From a bacterium (GTDB lineage Bacteria; Joyebacterota; Joyebacteria; Joyebacterales; Joyebacteraceae), in assembly GCA_025782345.1 (NCBI GenBank), contig JALGZG010000348.1:1-38443 (forward strand): a stretch of 38,443 nt of DNA. The letters are read 5' to 3'. A program made the translations under genes and the position numbers. Below, one piece after another: positions 10,735 through 19,469 of the stretch; position 1 is the stretch's first letter, and the number at the start of each line of letters is the position of its first letter. The notes beneath the pieces were generated by a model. It made no database searches and was not told the origin of the DNA. It saw nothing but the letters and a program-made list of their open reading frames with translations.

Positions 10735-12099
10735 ATGAGACACCTGAAAGCACGCACACTGAGACAGTCGACGCCGCTGGTGGAGCGGAAGAGCACGCCG
10801 CCGGGCGGCCGTGGCTCCGCTCTGGTCGGAGTGATGGCCATTACCACGGTCGTGCTCCTGGTTGGCGTTGCCATCTTCACACTCGGCAACTCGGAGAGCG
10901 ACATCGTCGAGTATGCGGTCGATGACGCGCGCGCTTTCTACGTTGCTGAGGGCGGGCTCGAACGGGTGCGGGCATGGCTCGGAGATCTCATGGAGAGTGA
11001 CCCGAGCGCCAATCCCGTGGGAATGGTGTTCGAGGATCAGGCTCTCGGCGGTGGGCGCTACACCGTGCAGGTCGTCGATGATCCGAGCATCGGCAGCTGG
11101 CTTGTGGCGTACGAGGTCGTGTGCACCGCTGAGGTCGACGACGCGACACGTCGGATCAGGACCATCATGGTCCCCGAGACCTTCGCGAAGTACCAGTGGT
11201 TTGCCGAGGGTGGAGGGTGGCGGTGGTTCTGCACGGGAGAGAGGTTCGAGGGGCGGGTGCACGTCCAGGACGACCTCCTGATCGACGGTGACCCGTGGTT
11301 TGGCGGCAGGGTGACGGTCGGAGGTGGTCTCACGATGGAGGAAGGGAGCGGCCCGACCTTTGTGGAGGGCTACGAGCTGAACGTCGGCGTGATCCCTCTG
11401 CCCGGTGTTGCCGACATTGACGAGGGAGTTAAAACGGCCGCGCTGAACGGGGGACTTCACGCGGGGATACTGCCCAAGCTAAAGGACTTCTATCACGTGG
11501 CGCTGGGATCCCCGTCGCCGGGCGAGCTGACATACGAGGGACGTCGGCCGCAGGGCCCAGGCTATCTGAGCATAGATGGTCCCCACATCGTCAACATCTC
11601 GTCGCTGAACGGCGCGGCATGGTTCGAGGAGCCGGTAGCGGTAGAGGGAATACTGGACGGCCAGCTCACCATCTACGCGGACGGCGATATCCAGATCTGG
11701 GACGACATCCTCTACGACGCGTCGACGCCGGGCGCCGGACCGGACCCGGAATGCGACGACGTGCTCGGGCTCATTGCCGGCGGTGACATCGAGATCTCCT
11801 ACACGGTGCCCAACCAGAGCGACTGCGAGATACACGGGGTGATGATCGCTCTGGACGCGGACGTGCAGGCAGAGAGGTATACGAAGTACGACCCGAGGGG
11901 CAGCCTGATCATCTACGGTGGAGTCATTGCGCAGGAGAGCGTCCTCTGCGGGCAGTTCGAAAACGGCTACTGCGTGCACGGCTACGAGCGCGACTACAGG
12001 GTTGACCCGAGACTTACAAGGATGCCTCCACCGTTTTTCCCGGTGATCGGGAGGTACCTCGTCTACTCGTGGGAGGAGATCGATCCTCCTGAGGCTTGA
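10735..12099 (+). CDS. PilX N-terminal / DUF4900-like pilus-associated protein (paralog 2)
   Basis: Co-linear similarity to the 9298-10683 product over its whole length (GSALVGVMAITTVVLLVGVAIFTLG, GERFEGRVHVQDDLLIDGDPWFGGRV, DDVLGLIAGG, MPPPFFPVIG...WEEIDPPE). Confidence 0.7.
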   Translation: MRHLKARTLRQSTPLVERKSTPPGGRGSALVGVMAITTVVLLVGVAIFTLGNSESDIVEYAVDDARAFYVAEGGLERVRAWLGDLMESDPSANPVGMVFEDQALGGGRYTVQVVDDPSIGSWLVAYEVVCTAEVDDATRRIRTIMVPETFAKYQWFAEGGGWRWFCTGERFEGRVHVQDDLLIDGDPWFGGRVTVGGGLTMEEGSGPTFVEGYELNVGVIPLPGVADIDEGVKTAALNGGLHAGILPKLKDFYHVALGSPSPGELTYEGRRPQGPGYLSIDGPHIVNISSLNGAAWFEEPVAVEGILDGQLTIYADGDIQIWDDILYDASTPGAGPDPECDDVLGLIAGGDIEISYTVPNQSDCEIHGVMIALDADVQAERYTKYDPRGSLIIYGGVIAQESVLCGQFENGYCVHGYERDYRVDPRLTRMPPPFFPVIGRYLVYSWEEIDPPEA

Positions 12100-12100
12100 T

Positions 12101-13897
12101 GTGTTCAGGGAGAAGGCAGTGACCAGAAGGCGACAGAAATTCCAGGACGAGCAAGAGCGCCAGGACGAGGGACGTCAGGCCGACCTGGCCCTCCACGGCA
12201 AGCGGTTCGGTGAACTGCTCATCGAGGCCGGCGTGATAACCGCCGGTGACCTCGAAAGCGCGCTCGAGACCCAGCACGAGACCGGCGAGCGGCTCGGAGA
12301 AGCTCTGGTCAAGCTGGAGCTGGCCACGGAAGTCGACATCGTCGACGCTCTCGCGGGCCAGCTGGGCATCGGGGAGTTCGACCCGGTGGTCGCCGGGACG
12401 ATCGATCCCGACATCGTGCTCACCATCCCGGAACACATGGCCAGGCACCATCATGCACTGGCGGTCGCGCGAATGGGCAATGAGCTCATTGTCGCGATGT
12501 CGGATCCGCTCGACCTCGTCGCGATCGATGACCTGGAAGTAGCGACGAAGTGCGAGCTCTCCATTCAGGTGGGGCTCGAGAGTGACATCGAGAGCGCCAT
12601 AACCACGGCGTACCGCACCGCGACGGCCGACCAGAACCTCGAGGACGTCATCGAGGGCGCCAGGGTCGAACTGGGCATCCAGGATTCCAGCGCGCTCGAG
12701 GAACTCTCGGAGGACGAACTGAGGGAGCGGGCGGAGGACGCCCCCATCGTCAAGCTCGTCAATCTGATCCTGGGGCAGGGCATCGCCGAGCGAGCGACCG
12801 ACATACACATCGAGCCGCTCGAGAAGAAGGTCGTTGTGCGCTACCGAGTGGACGGCGTCCTCTACGATGCTACGACGCCCCCCAAGCGCTTCCAGGAGGC
12901 CATCGTTGTCAGGATCAAGATCCTCTCGGACATGAATGTGGCCGAGAGACGCGTACCGTTGGACGGTCGCTTCACGGCGAGATTCGAGGACCACGACGTG
13001 GACGTCAGAGTCTCCACGTTGCCGACCATTTACGGCGAGAAGGTGGCCATGCGGCTGCTGCACAAGTCCGCGACGATCGTCGGTCTTGCCGAGCTTGGTT
13101 TCGAGGAGGACGCACAGGCGACCTTCCGCAGGGCGCTCAAGCGCCCCTACGGCATGGTGCTGATCAGCGGTCCGACCGGCTGCGGCAAGAGTACCACGCT
13201 CTACGCCGGCATGGGTGAACTGGACCGCGTTGGAAGGAACATCACGACCCTGGAGGACCCGGTCGAGTATCACATAGACCGCGTCAACCAGGTGAACGTC
13301 AACAGGAAGGCCGGGATGACGTTCTCGACCGGTTTGAGGTCGATCCTCAGGCAGGACCCGGACATCATCATGGTGGGTGAGGTGCGTGACCTCGAGACGG
13401 CAGAGCTGGCCATCAGGAGCGCGCTGACCGGCCACCTGGTCCTCAGCACGGTCCACGCGAACGACGCGGCCACAACGGCGACGAGGCTCGTCGACATCGG
13501 AATCGAGCCCTATCTGGTGACGAGCGCCATCCATCTCGTCATGGCTCAGCGGCTCGTCAGAAGGATCTGCCCGCACTGCAAGGAGCCGTACAAGCCCGAC
13601 CCGAAGGCCGTGATGGCGCTCGTGGGTGAAGCCTGCGAGGGCGCGGTCTTCTACAGGGGCGCGGGATGCAAGCAGTGCAAGGGACGCGGCTTCCTCGGAA
13701 GGACGGCCATCTTCGAGATGCTCGAGATCACGCCTGAGCTATCCGAGCTCGTTATGAAGGGTGTATCCGCGGACATATTGCGAAGGAAGGCGCTCGAGGC
13801 CGGGTTCGTGACACTCAGAGAGAACGCGGCCAAGAAGACTCTGGACGGCATCACCACGGTAGAGGAGGCGCTGGGCGTCTCCACCGAGACGACGTAG
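12101..13897 (+). CDS. pilB: Type IV pilus assembly / type II secretion ATPase PilB/GspE
   Basis: 598 aa; N-terminal MshEN-like region, GPTGCGKSTTLYAGM Walker A, DPDIIMVGEVRD, ALTGHLVLSTVHAN, CPHC/CKQC zinc motif. Confidence 0.93.
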   Translation: MFREKAVTRRRQKFQDEQERQDEGRQADLALHGKRFGELLIEAGVITAGDLESALETQHETGERLGEALVKLELATEVDIVDALAGQLGIGEFDPVVAGTIDPDIVLTIPEHMARHHHALAVARMGNELIVAMSDPLDLVAIDDLEVATKCELSIQVGLESDIESAITTAYRTATADQNLEDVIEGARVELGIQDSSALEELSEDELRERAEDAPIVKLVNLILGQGIAERATDIHIEPLEKKVVVRYRVDGVLYDATTPPKRFQEAIVVRIKILSDMNVAERRVPLDGRFTARFEDHDVDVRVSTLPTIYGEKVAMRLLHKSATIVGLAELGFEEDAQATFRRALKRPYGMVLISGPTGCGKSTTLYAGMGELDRVGRNITTLEDPVEYHIDRVNQVNVNRKAGMTFSTGLRSILRQDPDIIMVGEVRDLETAELAIRSALTGHLVLSTVHANDAATTATRLVDIGIEPYLVTSAIHLVMAQRLVRRICPHCKEPYKPDPKAVMALVGEACEGAVFYRGAGCKQCKGRGFLGRTAIFEMLEITPELSELVMKGVSADILRRKALEAGFVTLRENAAKKTLDGITTVEEALGVSTETT

Positions 13898-13928
13898 CAG
13901 CGAAGCACGCACGCAGGAGGAAACAACC

Positions 13929-15173
13929 TTGACACGGTTCGAGTACGTAGCCAAAAGCACGTCGGGCGCGCAGAGGAGCAGCTTCCTATACGCGGAGTCA
14001 GCTGCGGCTGCGGCAGACATCCTCCACAGGGACGGGCTGGTGGTGCTCTCCATTCGTGAGATGAAGAGGCCGGTCCGGGAGATGACGAAGTCGCAGACCA
14101 CGCGGTTCTTCGAGGGGCACGTCCCCGCCGGATCGGTCGCGCTGTTTACGAAACAGCTGACGTCCATGCTTAACGCGGGGCTTCCTCTGACGCGGGCGCT
14201 CTACGGCCTGGCAAGGGACGAGGCCAACCGGACATTGAGTGATGTCCTGGTGCGCGTGGCCTCGAATATCGAGGGTGGCGAGACGCTTTCATCGGCGATG
14301 TCGAGGCACCCTGGAGTGTTCCCGCGGCTCTACATCAGCATGGTCAAGTCGGGCGAGCAGAGCGGGAAACTCGTCACCATCATGCGCCACCTCGCGCGGT
14401 ACATGGACAGGACCGAGGCGGTGAAGCGCAAGGTGCGGTCCGCGATGACCTATCCCACCTTCGTGGTGGGCTTCTCGGTCATCGCAAGTTCCGTGCTCTT
14501 CCTCAAGATTGTCCCGATGATGGCGGGAATCTACGCGAAGCTCGATGCCGAGCTGCCCATGCCGACTCAGATAGTCATCAAGGCCAGCAGCATTGTCGGG
14601 CGGTACATCTGGGTTCCGATACTGCTGCTCATCGTGCTGATAGTCATCTGGCGTGTGATGATGAGGAACGCTGCCGGCAGGTATGTTCTGGACTCTTTCA
14701 AGCTGAGACTCCCGATCTTCGGACGGATACTCAGGAAAGTCGTGATTGCCAAGTTCCTGCGGACCCTCGGAGTCCTCGTGGAGAGCGGACTCCCCGTCCT
14801 GGACGCGCTGGAGCTGGCGGGTGGGTCGTCGGGCAACGAGGTGGTGGTCCGGGCCTCCGGCAAGATCGGCAACATGGTGTCGCACGGCTCGAGTCTCTCG
14901 AAGAGCTTTGGGTCCACCGGTGTCTTCCCGGAGATCGTGGTGCAGATGGTCTCGACGGGTGAGGAGACGGGCACGCTGGGCGAGATGCTCGCTAACCTGT
15001 CGGATTACTACGACGAGCAGGTTGGCACGTCGATCGAGGGGCTGTCTTCGATCCTCGAGCCGCTTCTCATCGTGCTCATTGGTGGCATCATTGCTCTGAT
15101 GCTGGTCGCGATGTTCCTGCCGGTGTTCCACCTCGGCGGAGCCATCCGCCAAGGCATGATCAGGTCAGGGTGA
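13929..15173 (+). CDS. pilC: Type IV pilus inner-membrane platform protein PilC/GspF
   Basis: FTKQLTSMLNAGLPL, SGEQSGKL, FLRTLGVLVESGLPVLDAL, STGEETGTLGEML, EPLLIVLIGGIIALMLVAMFLPVF motifs. Confidence 0.92.
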   Translation: MTRFEYVAKSTSGAQRSSFLYAESAAAAADILHRDGLVVLSIREMKRPVREMTKSQTTRFFEGHVPAGSVALFTKQLTSMLNAGLPLTRALYGLARDEANRTLSDVLVRVASNIEGGETLSSAMSRHPGVFPRLYISMVKSGEQSGKLVTIMRHLARYMDRTEAVKRKVRSAMTYPTFVVGFSVIASSVLFLKIVPMMAGIYAKLDAELPMPTQIVIKASSIVGRYIWVPILLLIVLIVIWRVMMRNAAGRYVLDSFKLRLPIFGRILRKVVIAKFLRTLGVLVESGLPVLDALELAGGSSGNEVVVRASGKIGNMVSHGSSLSKSFGSTGVFPEIVVQMVSTGEETGTLGEMLANLSDYYDEQVGTSIEGLSSILEPLLIVLIGGIIALMLVAMFLPVFHLGGAIRQGMIRSG

Positions 15174-15198
15174 CACGCGGCACGCCGTTCGAGGTCGC

Positions 15199-15214
15199 GG
15201 GCACGCTATGTGCT
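15199..15214 (+). promoter_or_regulatory. Predicted sigma-54 (RpoN) promoter upstream of the major pilin gene, GGGCACGCTATGTGCT
   Basis: Compared with TGGCACGNNNNTTGCW: GGCACG and TGCT match, with exact 10-nt spacing between GG (15200-15201) and GC (15212-15213); mismatches at positions 1 and 12. Confidence 0.55.
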
Positions 15215-15264
15215 AGGTGGAGAGTGTCAATGAAATCAAGGGATGTATGGGAATTCAGAGGTTG

Positions 15265-15275
15265 AAAGGAGGTGA
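15265..15275 (+). promoter_or_regulatory. Extended Shine-Dalgarno sequence AAAGGAGGTGA for the pilin gene
   Basis: AAAGGAGGTGA is complementary to the 16S 3' end; the AGGAGG core ends 9 nt before ATG 15282. Confidence 0.85.
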
Positions 15276-15281
15276 AAGAGA

Positions 15282-15701
15282 ATGAGTATGCTGAGGAACA
15301 GCAAGGGCTTCACGCTCGTGGAGCTCATGGTTGTAGTCATCATCGTGCTCGTGCTCGCTGGTATTGCCGTCCCGGTCTACATCCACTACATCCAGGAGGG
15401 CAAGAAGAGCGAGGCGTACGCGGTTATCGACTCGATTAAGAGTGGAGCGCTCGTGTACTTCCAGAAGAACGACTCGTACACGGGCGGCACGCTGGACAAC
15501 TGGCTGGCGAGAGATGACACCGACAACGCGACGTACTTCACGTACGTGCTGTCTCTCCAGACCGACGCCGGCTTCGTGGCGACGGCTACCGTCAACGGCG
15601 GCTGGGGTCCACTCGGCGCGACGGTTGTCTGGACTCACGCAGGCGCCAGCGCTCCCGCGGGCGATGCTGGTCAGGGTGTGTTTACTGAGGCGGGTTGGTA
15701 A
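15282..15701 (+). CDS. pilA: Type IV major pilin / pseudopilin
   Basis: MSMLRNSKG|FTLVELMVVVIIVLVLAGIAVPVYIHY: short leader, prepilin peptidase site and E5, about 140 aa. Confidence 0.92.
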   Translation: MSMLRNSKGFTLVELMVVVIIVLVLAGIAVPVYIHYIQEGKKSEAYAVIDSIKSGALVYFQKNDSYTGGTLDNWLARDDTDNATYFTYVLSLQTDAGFVATATVNGGWGPLGATVVWTHAGASAPAGDAGQGVFTEAGW

Positions 15702-15709
15702 CAGCTTCG

Positions 15710-15737
15710 GGGCCGGGACCCCGTGGGGTCCCGGCCC
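15710..15737 (+). other. 13-bp perfect inverted repeat (RNA hairpin) directly downstream of the pilin gene
   Basis: GGGCCGGGACCCC (15710-15722) and GGGGTCCCGGCCC (15725-15737) are exact reverse complements; no U-tract follows. Confidence 0.85.
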
Positions 15738-15767
15738 GCTACCCCCAGGGGCGGAACCAGGAAAGGC

Positions 15768-16235
15768 ATGAAGGTGAGCTTCAGACTGAGAAGCGAGAGC
15801 GGCTTCAGCTTGATGGAGGTCATGATCTCGGTGGTCGTGTTCTCCATAGCCATCGTCTTCCTCTACCAGATGCTCTTCAGTGGACGTATGCAGGTGGAGT
15901 TCGAGGGAGAGAGGAGGGTGGCTGCGAAGGCAGCCGAGCTCAAGATCGAGGAGCTCAAGTACGCGGGCTATGGTTCCAGCGATGCAGCGGCTGACTGGAC
16001 GAGCCTGACGATGGACATCGGGACGCACCCCGGCAACCGGCGCATCGTGCTGGACGACAGAGGCACGCCCGATGCACAGGACGACTTGGCCGGGATGATC
16101 AGGTGGACGGTCAGAGACACGCAGTGGTTGGACTCCGGGATCACTACCGAGGCCAAGGTCGTCGATCTCACACTGCGGTGGCCGGAGAACTGGATGCGCG
16201 ACAGTGTCCGAATCGTGACGGTGGTGGCGAGATGA
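15768..16235 (+). CDS. PilV-like minor pilin
   Basis: MKVSFRLRSESG|FSLMEVMISVVVFSIAIVFLYQMLFSG prepilin signal; start ATG 15768 preferred over track 15723. Confidence 0.8.
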   Translation: MKVSFRLRSESGFSLMEVMISVVVFSIAIVFLYQMLFSGRMQVEFEGERRVAAKAAELKIEELKYAGYGSSDAAADWTSLTMDIGTHPGNRRIVLDDRGTPDAQDDLAGMIRWTVRDTQWLDSGITTEAKVVDLTLRWPENWMRDSVRIVTVVAR

Positions 16236-16759
16236 CAAAGAGACTGAGAATGCACGGGTCGGTAACCGGTGGGCGTCTCGCGACCAATGCGGGCATGACC
16301 ATGGTTGAGGTCCTGATCGCCGGATTCATCGGCACCGTTGTTCTCCTTGCGGCGTTTACCATGTACCTGACTTCCATGGAGACGTGGAACCTGTCGGGCG
16401 CCAGACTTGCGCTCCAGCGCAATGGTGACCGCGCTGTCAAGAGGATCGCGTTCGATATACGGCACGGCGACACGGTGATAGTCGGCGCGGACTCGACATC
16501 GATCGCCGTCACGAGGACGATATCCGGCGCCACAGCCGTGCAGGCGACGTATGCCCTCATCGGTGACCAGGTGGTGAACCAGCACGGCACGGTTCTCACG
16601 GGCGACGTGACGGATCTGCGATTCTCCTCTGGCAACGGCGCCAAGGTCTGGATTAGCATGACGCTCGCTGACGACATGGGGACAACGGCGGTGTCGTTCG
16701 ACGACCAGAGAGTGGAGATCAATTCGGTAGCGGTGTGCCGGAACGAACCGATTCCGTAG
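16232..16759 (+). CDS. PilW-like minor pilin
   Basis: NAG|MTMVEVLIAGFIGTVVLLAAFTMY class III signal-like sequence; ATG 16232 overlaps the upstream TGA; C-terminal RVEINSVAVCRN. Confidence 0.75.
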   Translation: MTKRLRMHGSVTGGRLATNAGMTMVEVLIAGFIGTVVLLAAFTMYLTSMETWNLSGARLALQRNGDRAVKRIAFDIRHGDTVIVGADSTSIAVTRTISGATAVQATYALIGDQVVNQHGTVLTGDVTDLRFSSGNGAKVWISMTLADDMGTTAVSFDDQRVEINSVAVCRNEPIP

Positions 16760-16780
16760 CGAGATCAGGAGGTATAGACA

Positions 16781-17779
16781 GTGTTCGGCGGGTCCCGGAA
16801 ATTCGTCACAGGTCTGGACGTGGGTGCCGAGAGCGTGAAGGCCGTGACGTTGCGGCACACGGGCGACGGGGTCAGCCTCGTGGGCATTGCGCTGGCGGAG
16901 ATCGACTACCCGAGCGTGAACAGAAGCGCGACCGATGAGGGCGCCAACGGCGCGCGCATCGACGCGATCAGGAGTGCGCTCAAGGCCTCCGGTACCGACA
17001 TTTCGGCGTCCTGTCAGGTGGTCACGGCCGTCGGGGGGCCCAGCGTCAACGTCAAACACGTGTCCTTCCCGACGATATCCAACCCCAGCCTGGCGGAGTC
17101 CATCGGCTGGGAGGCCAAGAAGCACGTGCCCTTCGGCGCCTCGGAGTTCGTGCTGGATTTCCAGCCGCTGGCGCGCGAGGCGGGCGAAGAGGCCGACGAG
17201 ATGCACGTTCTTCTCGCTGCCGTGGAACAGCGTCACATCGACAGTCACGTCGGGTTGGTGTGCGATGCAGGTGTGGAGCCCTTCGCCGTCGATATCGTGC
17301 CGCTCGCTCTCATGAATGAGCTTGGTGCGGAGGGGCTGGTCGGCGACGGTACCGTGGCGTCCGTCGAGATAGGGGCGAGCACCCTGAGCGTGTCCATCTA
17401 CCGTTCCGGGGGACTTCTCCTTGTGCGCTCGGTTCGAATGCCGATTACCATGGCCGCCGGCAACGCCGCCGCGTCCGGGGGCGAAGGTGAGAGCGAGGAA
17501 GCGCGTCGCCAATGGCAGACGTTCGTGCTCAAAGAGGTGCGGCGTTCCCTGGCCTTCTACAACAGCGAGACCGGGAGACGCGGCATAGACAAGGTCTACC
17601 TGAGCGGCGGGCGTGCGCTGGCCGAGGGTGTGGCGGAGCGCTTCACGAATGCACTGAAGGTTCCGACGGAGGTCCTCAATCCGCTCAAGAACCTGGCCGA
17701 CGCCAAGATCGATATCGAGAGTCTGCTACCCCAGGGCCCGAGATTCGCCCTGGCGATGAGCTTGGCGAGGAGGGCGTAG
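16781..17779 (+). CDS. pilM: Type IV pilus assembly protein PilM (FtsA/actin-like)
   Basis: VTGLDVGAESVKAVTLR, EAKKHVPF, VASVEIGASTLSVSIYRSG, KVYLSGGRALAEGVAERF; GTG start; upstream of PilN/PilO-like genes. Confidence 0.88.
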   Translation: MFGGSRKFVTGLDVGAESVKAVTLRHTGDGVSLVGIALAEIDYPSVNRSATDEGANGARIDAIRSALKASGTDISASCQVVTAVGGPSVNVKHVSFPTISNPSLAESIGWEAKKHVPFGASEFVLDFQPLAREAGEEADEMHVLLAAVEQRHIDSHVGLVCDAGVEPFAVDIVPLALMNELGAEGLVGDGTVASVEIGASTLSVSIYRSGGLLLVRSVRMPITMAAGNAAASGGEGESEEARRQWQTFVLKEVRRSLAFYNSETGRRGIDKVYLSGGRALAEGVAERFTNALKVPTEVLNPLKNLADAKIDIESLLPQGPRFALAMSLARRA

Positions 17780-17783
17780 CCCG

Positions 17784-18377
17784 GTGCTCTTCAAGATCAA
17801 CATGTACCGCCTGCGGAACGAGCGGGCCGTCGAGATCAGACGGAAGCTGCGCCACCTCGCGTTGGTCGTTTTCCTGGTCGGCGTCAGCATCGTGGTTTCC
17901 GGGCTCTTCATCTTTGCGATCGTGCTGACTCAGCAGGAGATAGCGGGTAAGGTCGCCCGCATCGAGACGGCCAATGCTGCACTGCGGGAAGCGCTGGGCG
18001 GAGTGACGGCCGCCATCTCCGACGAGGAACTGAGTCTCATCAGGACCCGCGCCGTCCAGACAAGGTGGAGCAACGTCCTTGCGGCGTCCGCCAGGCTCGC
18101 TACACATGAGCTCTGGTTCACACAGGTCAGGTTCAGTGAGGGGTCACTGGTCGGTGCCCGGGGCAGAACGCCTGGGTTCCATGTGAAAGGGCGACTTCGG
18201 GCGGGGCGCAAGGAGGAGAGCCTCGCCAAGCTTATGGAGTTCCTCTCGGCCGTGAGGGACGAACCGGTTTTCGCGGAGAGCTTCTCGGAGGTCAAGCTGG
18301 TGACTTCCAGATGGAAGCAGACGACGGACGACGAGTACATGGAATTCGAGATATTCTGCCCGTTGGGCGATGAGTGA
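17784..18377 (+). CDS. pilN: PilN-like inner-membrane protein
   Basis: Starts MLFKINMYRLRNERAVEIRRKLRHLALVVF...; single TM then coiled coil and a ferredoxin-like fold region; position between pilM and pilO. Confidence 0.75.
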   Translation: MLFKINMYRLRNERAVEIRRKLRHLALVVFLVGVSIVVSGLFIFAIVLTQQEIAGKVARIETANAALREALGGVTAAISDEELSLIRTRAVQTRWSNVLAASARLATHELWFTQVRFSEGSLVGARGRTPGFHVKGRLRAGRKEESLAKLMEFLSAVRDEPVFAESFSEVKLVTSRWKQTTDDEYMEFEIFCPLGDE

Positions 18378-18394
18378 GGGGGCAGGGGCGAACA

Positions 18395-18898
18395 ATGGGA
18401 ATTCGTAGCTGGTTGGGCGTTGTAGTTATCGTAGTTATCTGTGCACTTCTCTTCGTGGCAGACGGCACGCTGTACCGTCCTCGCAGGGAGAGGCTCAGGG
18501 AACTGACCCGTGAGCTTGCCATCGCTGAGAGCGAGCACGCGTACGTCGCCGGGCATTCGATCGAGCTCGAACGGATTCTCGACCTCCTGCCCGCCGACGT
18601 GGACGGGGTGAACGAGGGGGAGCAGCAGTTTCTGTCCAACATCAGCCAGCAGCTTCAGGGCGCCGGCATGGTTCTGACACGCGTGGAACCTCGACGCGTG
18701 CAGGAGGATGGGTCCTACACTCGCCGTACGTTCAAGCTGGAGGTCGAGGGTGGGTACAGGGAGTTCGCCAATTTCCTCAGGTATATGGAGCTCTTGCCTG
18801 AGGTCGTCATAGTCAAGTCGTTCGAGCTTCATTCGAGACAGGTGAGACGAGGGAGCAAGCACTCGGCAACGTTGACGGTCACCGTCATAGGATACTAG
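18395..18898 (+). CDS. pilO: PilO-like inner-membrane protein
   Basis: MGIRSWLGVVVIVVICALLFVADGTLYRPRRERLRELTREL..., TM plus coiled coil; GYREFANFLRYMELLPEVVIVKSFEL typical of PilO. Track start is 18374; ATG 18395 preferred. Confidence 0.78.
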   Translation: MGIRSWLGVVVIVVICALLFVADGTLYRPRRERLRELTRELAIAESEHAYVAGHSIELERILDLLPADVDGVNEGEQQFLSNISQQLQGAGMVLTRVEPRRVQEDGSYTRRTFKLEVEGGYREFANFLRYMELLPEVVIVKSFELHSRQVRRGSKHSATLTVTVIGY

Positions 18899-18941
18899 AC
18901 GATCCAGATCGAGTCCGGGTCCCGATACCTTTGGAGGTTCC

Positions 18942-19442
18942 ATGAAACGGAAGACGGTACTGATCGTGTTGGTGGCGGTTATGGCGACGGCGGGGTCCAC
19001 GTTCGTGGCCACACGTGCGATCACGGGTGCGGTGACCGACGGACGCACCGTCTCCGCCTCTGCCGAGACGGACGCCGGAGACATCCAGAGCAAGGGCGCC
19101 GAGGTCGAGCTGCTTGTGGGAGACATGCAGGAATCGAGCGGCGAGGAGGCGGTCACGCGCGAGGACCGAGACCCGATGGTGGCGTACAAGCCCGAGCCGA
19201 AGCCCGAGCCTAAGCCTAAGCCCGCCCCGACGTCGACCGCGCCTGCTGCCCCCAGGTGGCCGTCGTATACGGTGACCGCGGTGCTCCTCGGCGACGACGA
19301 TCCACGGGCCTTCCTCACGCTTAGGGGGACGAGCATCAGCGCGAAGGTGGGCGACGAGATCACCGGAGGTCGTGTGACAGCGATTGAACCAGACGGAGTG
19401 ACGATAGAGGGTAAGGCCGGGACGAAGAAATACCCGTTCTAG
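18942..19442 (+). CDS. PilP/GspC-like pilus or secretion protein with a Pro-rich linker
   Basis: N-terminal TM, KPEPKPEPKPKPAP linker, then a small beta-domain (YTVTAVLLGDDDPRAFLTLRGTSISAKVGDEITGGRVTAIEPDGVTIEGKAG) resembling PilP/GspC homology regions. Confidence 0.65.
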   Translation: MKRKTVLIVLVAVMATAGSTFVATRAITGAVTDGRTVSASAETDAGDIQSKGAEVELLVGDMQESSGEEAVTREDRDPMVAYKPEPKPEPKPKPAPTSTAPAAPRWPSYTVTAVLLGDDDPRAFLTLRGTSISAKVGDEITGGRVTAIEPDGVTIEGKAGTKKYPF

Positions 19443-19469
19443 GCCTGGAAACAACCGGAGGATGCTGCC

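Noticed and set aside
19180-19240. KPEPKPEPKPKPAP repeat in the PilP/GspC-like protein as a novel domain
   Set aside because: Pro/Lys/Glu-rich periplasm-spanning linkers are common in TonB- and GspC/PilP-like proteins.
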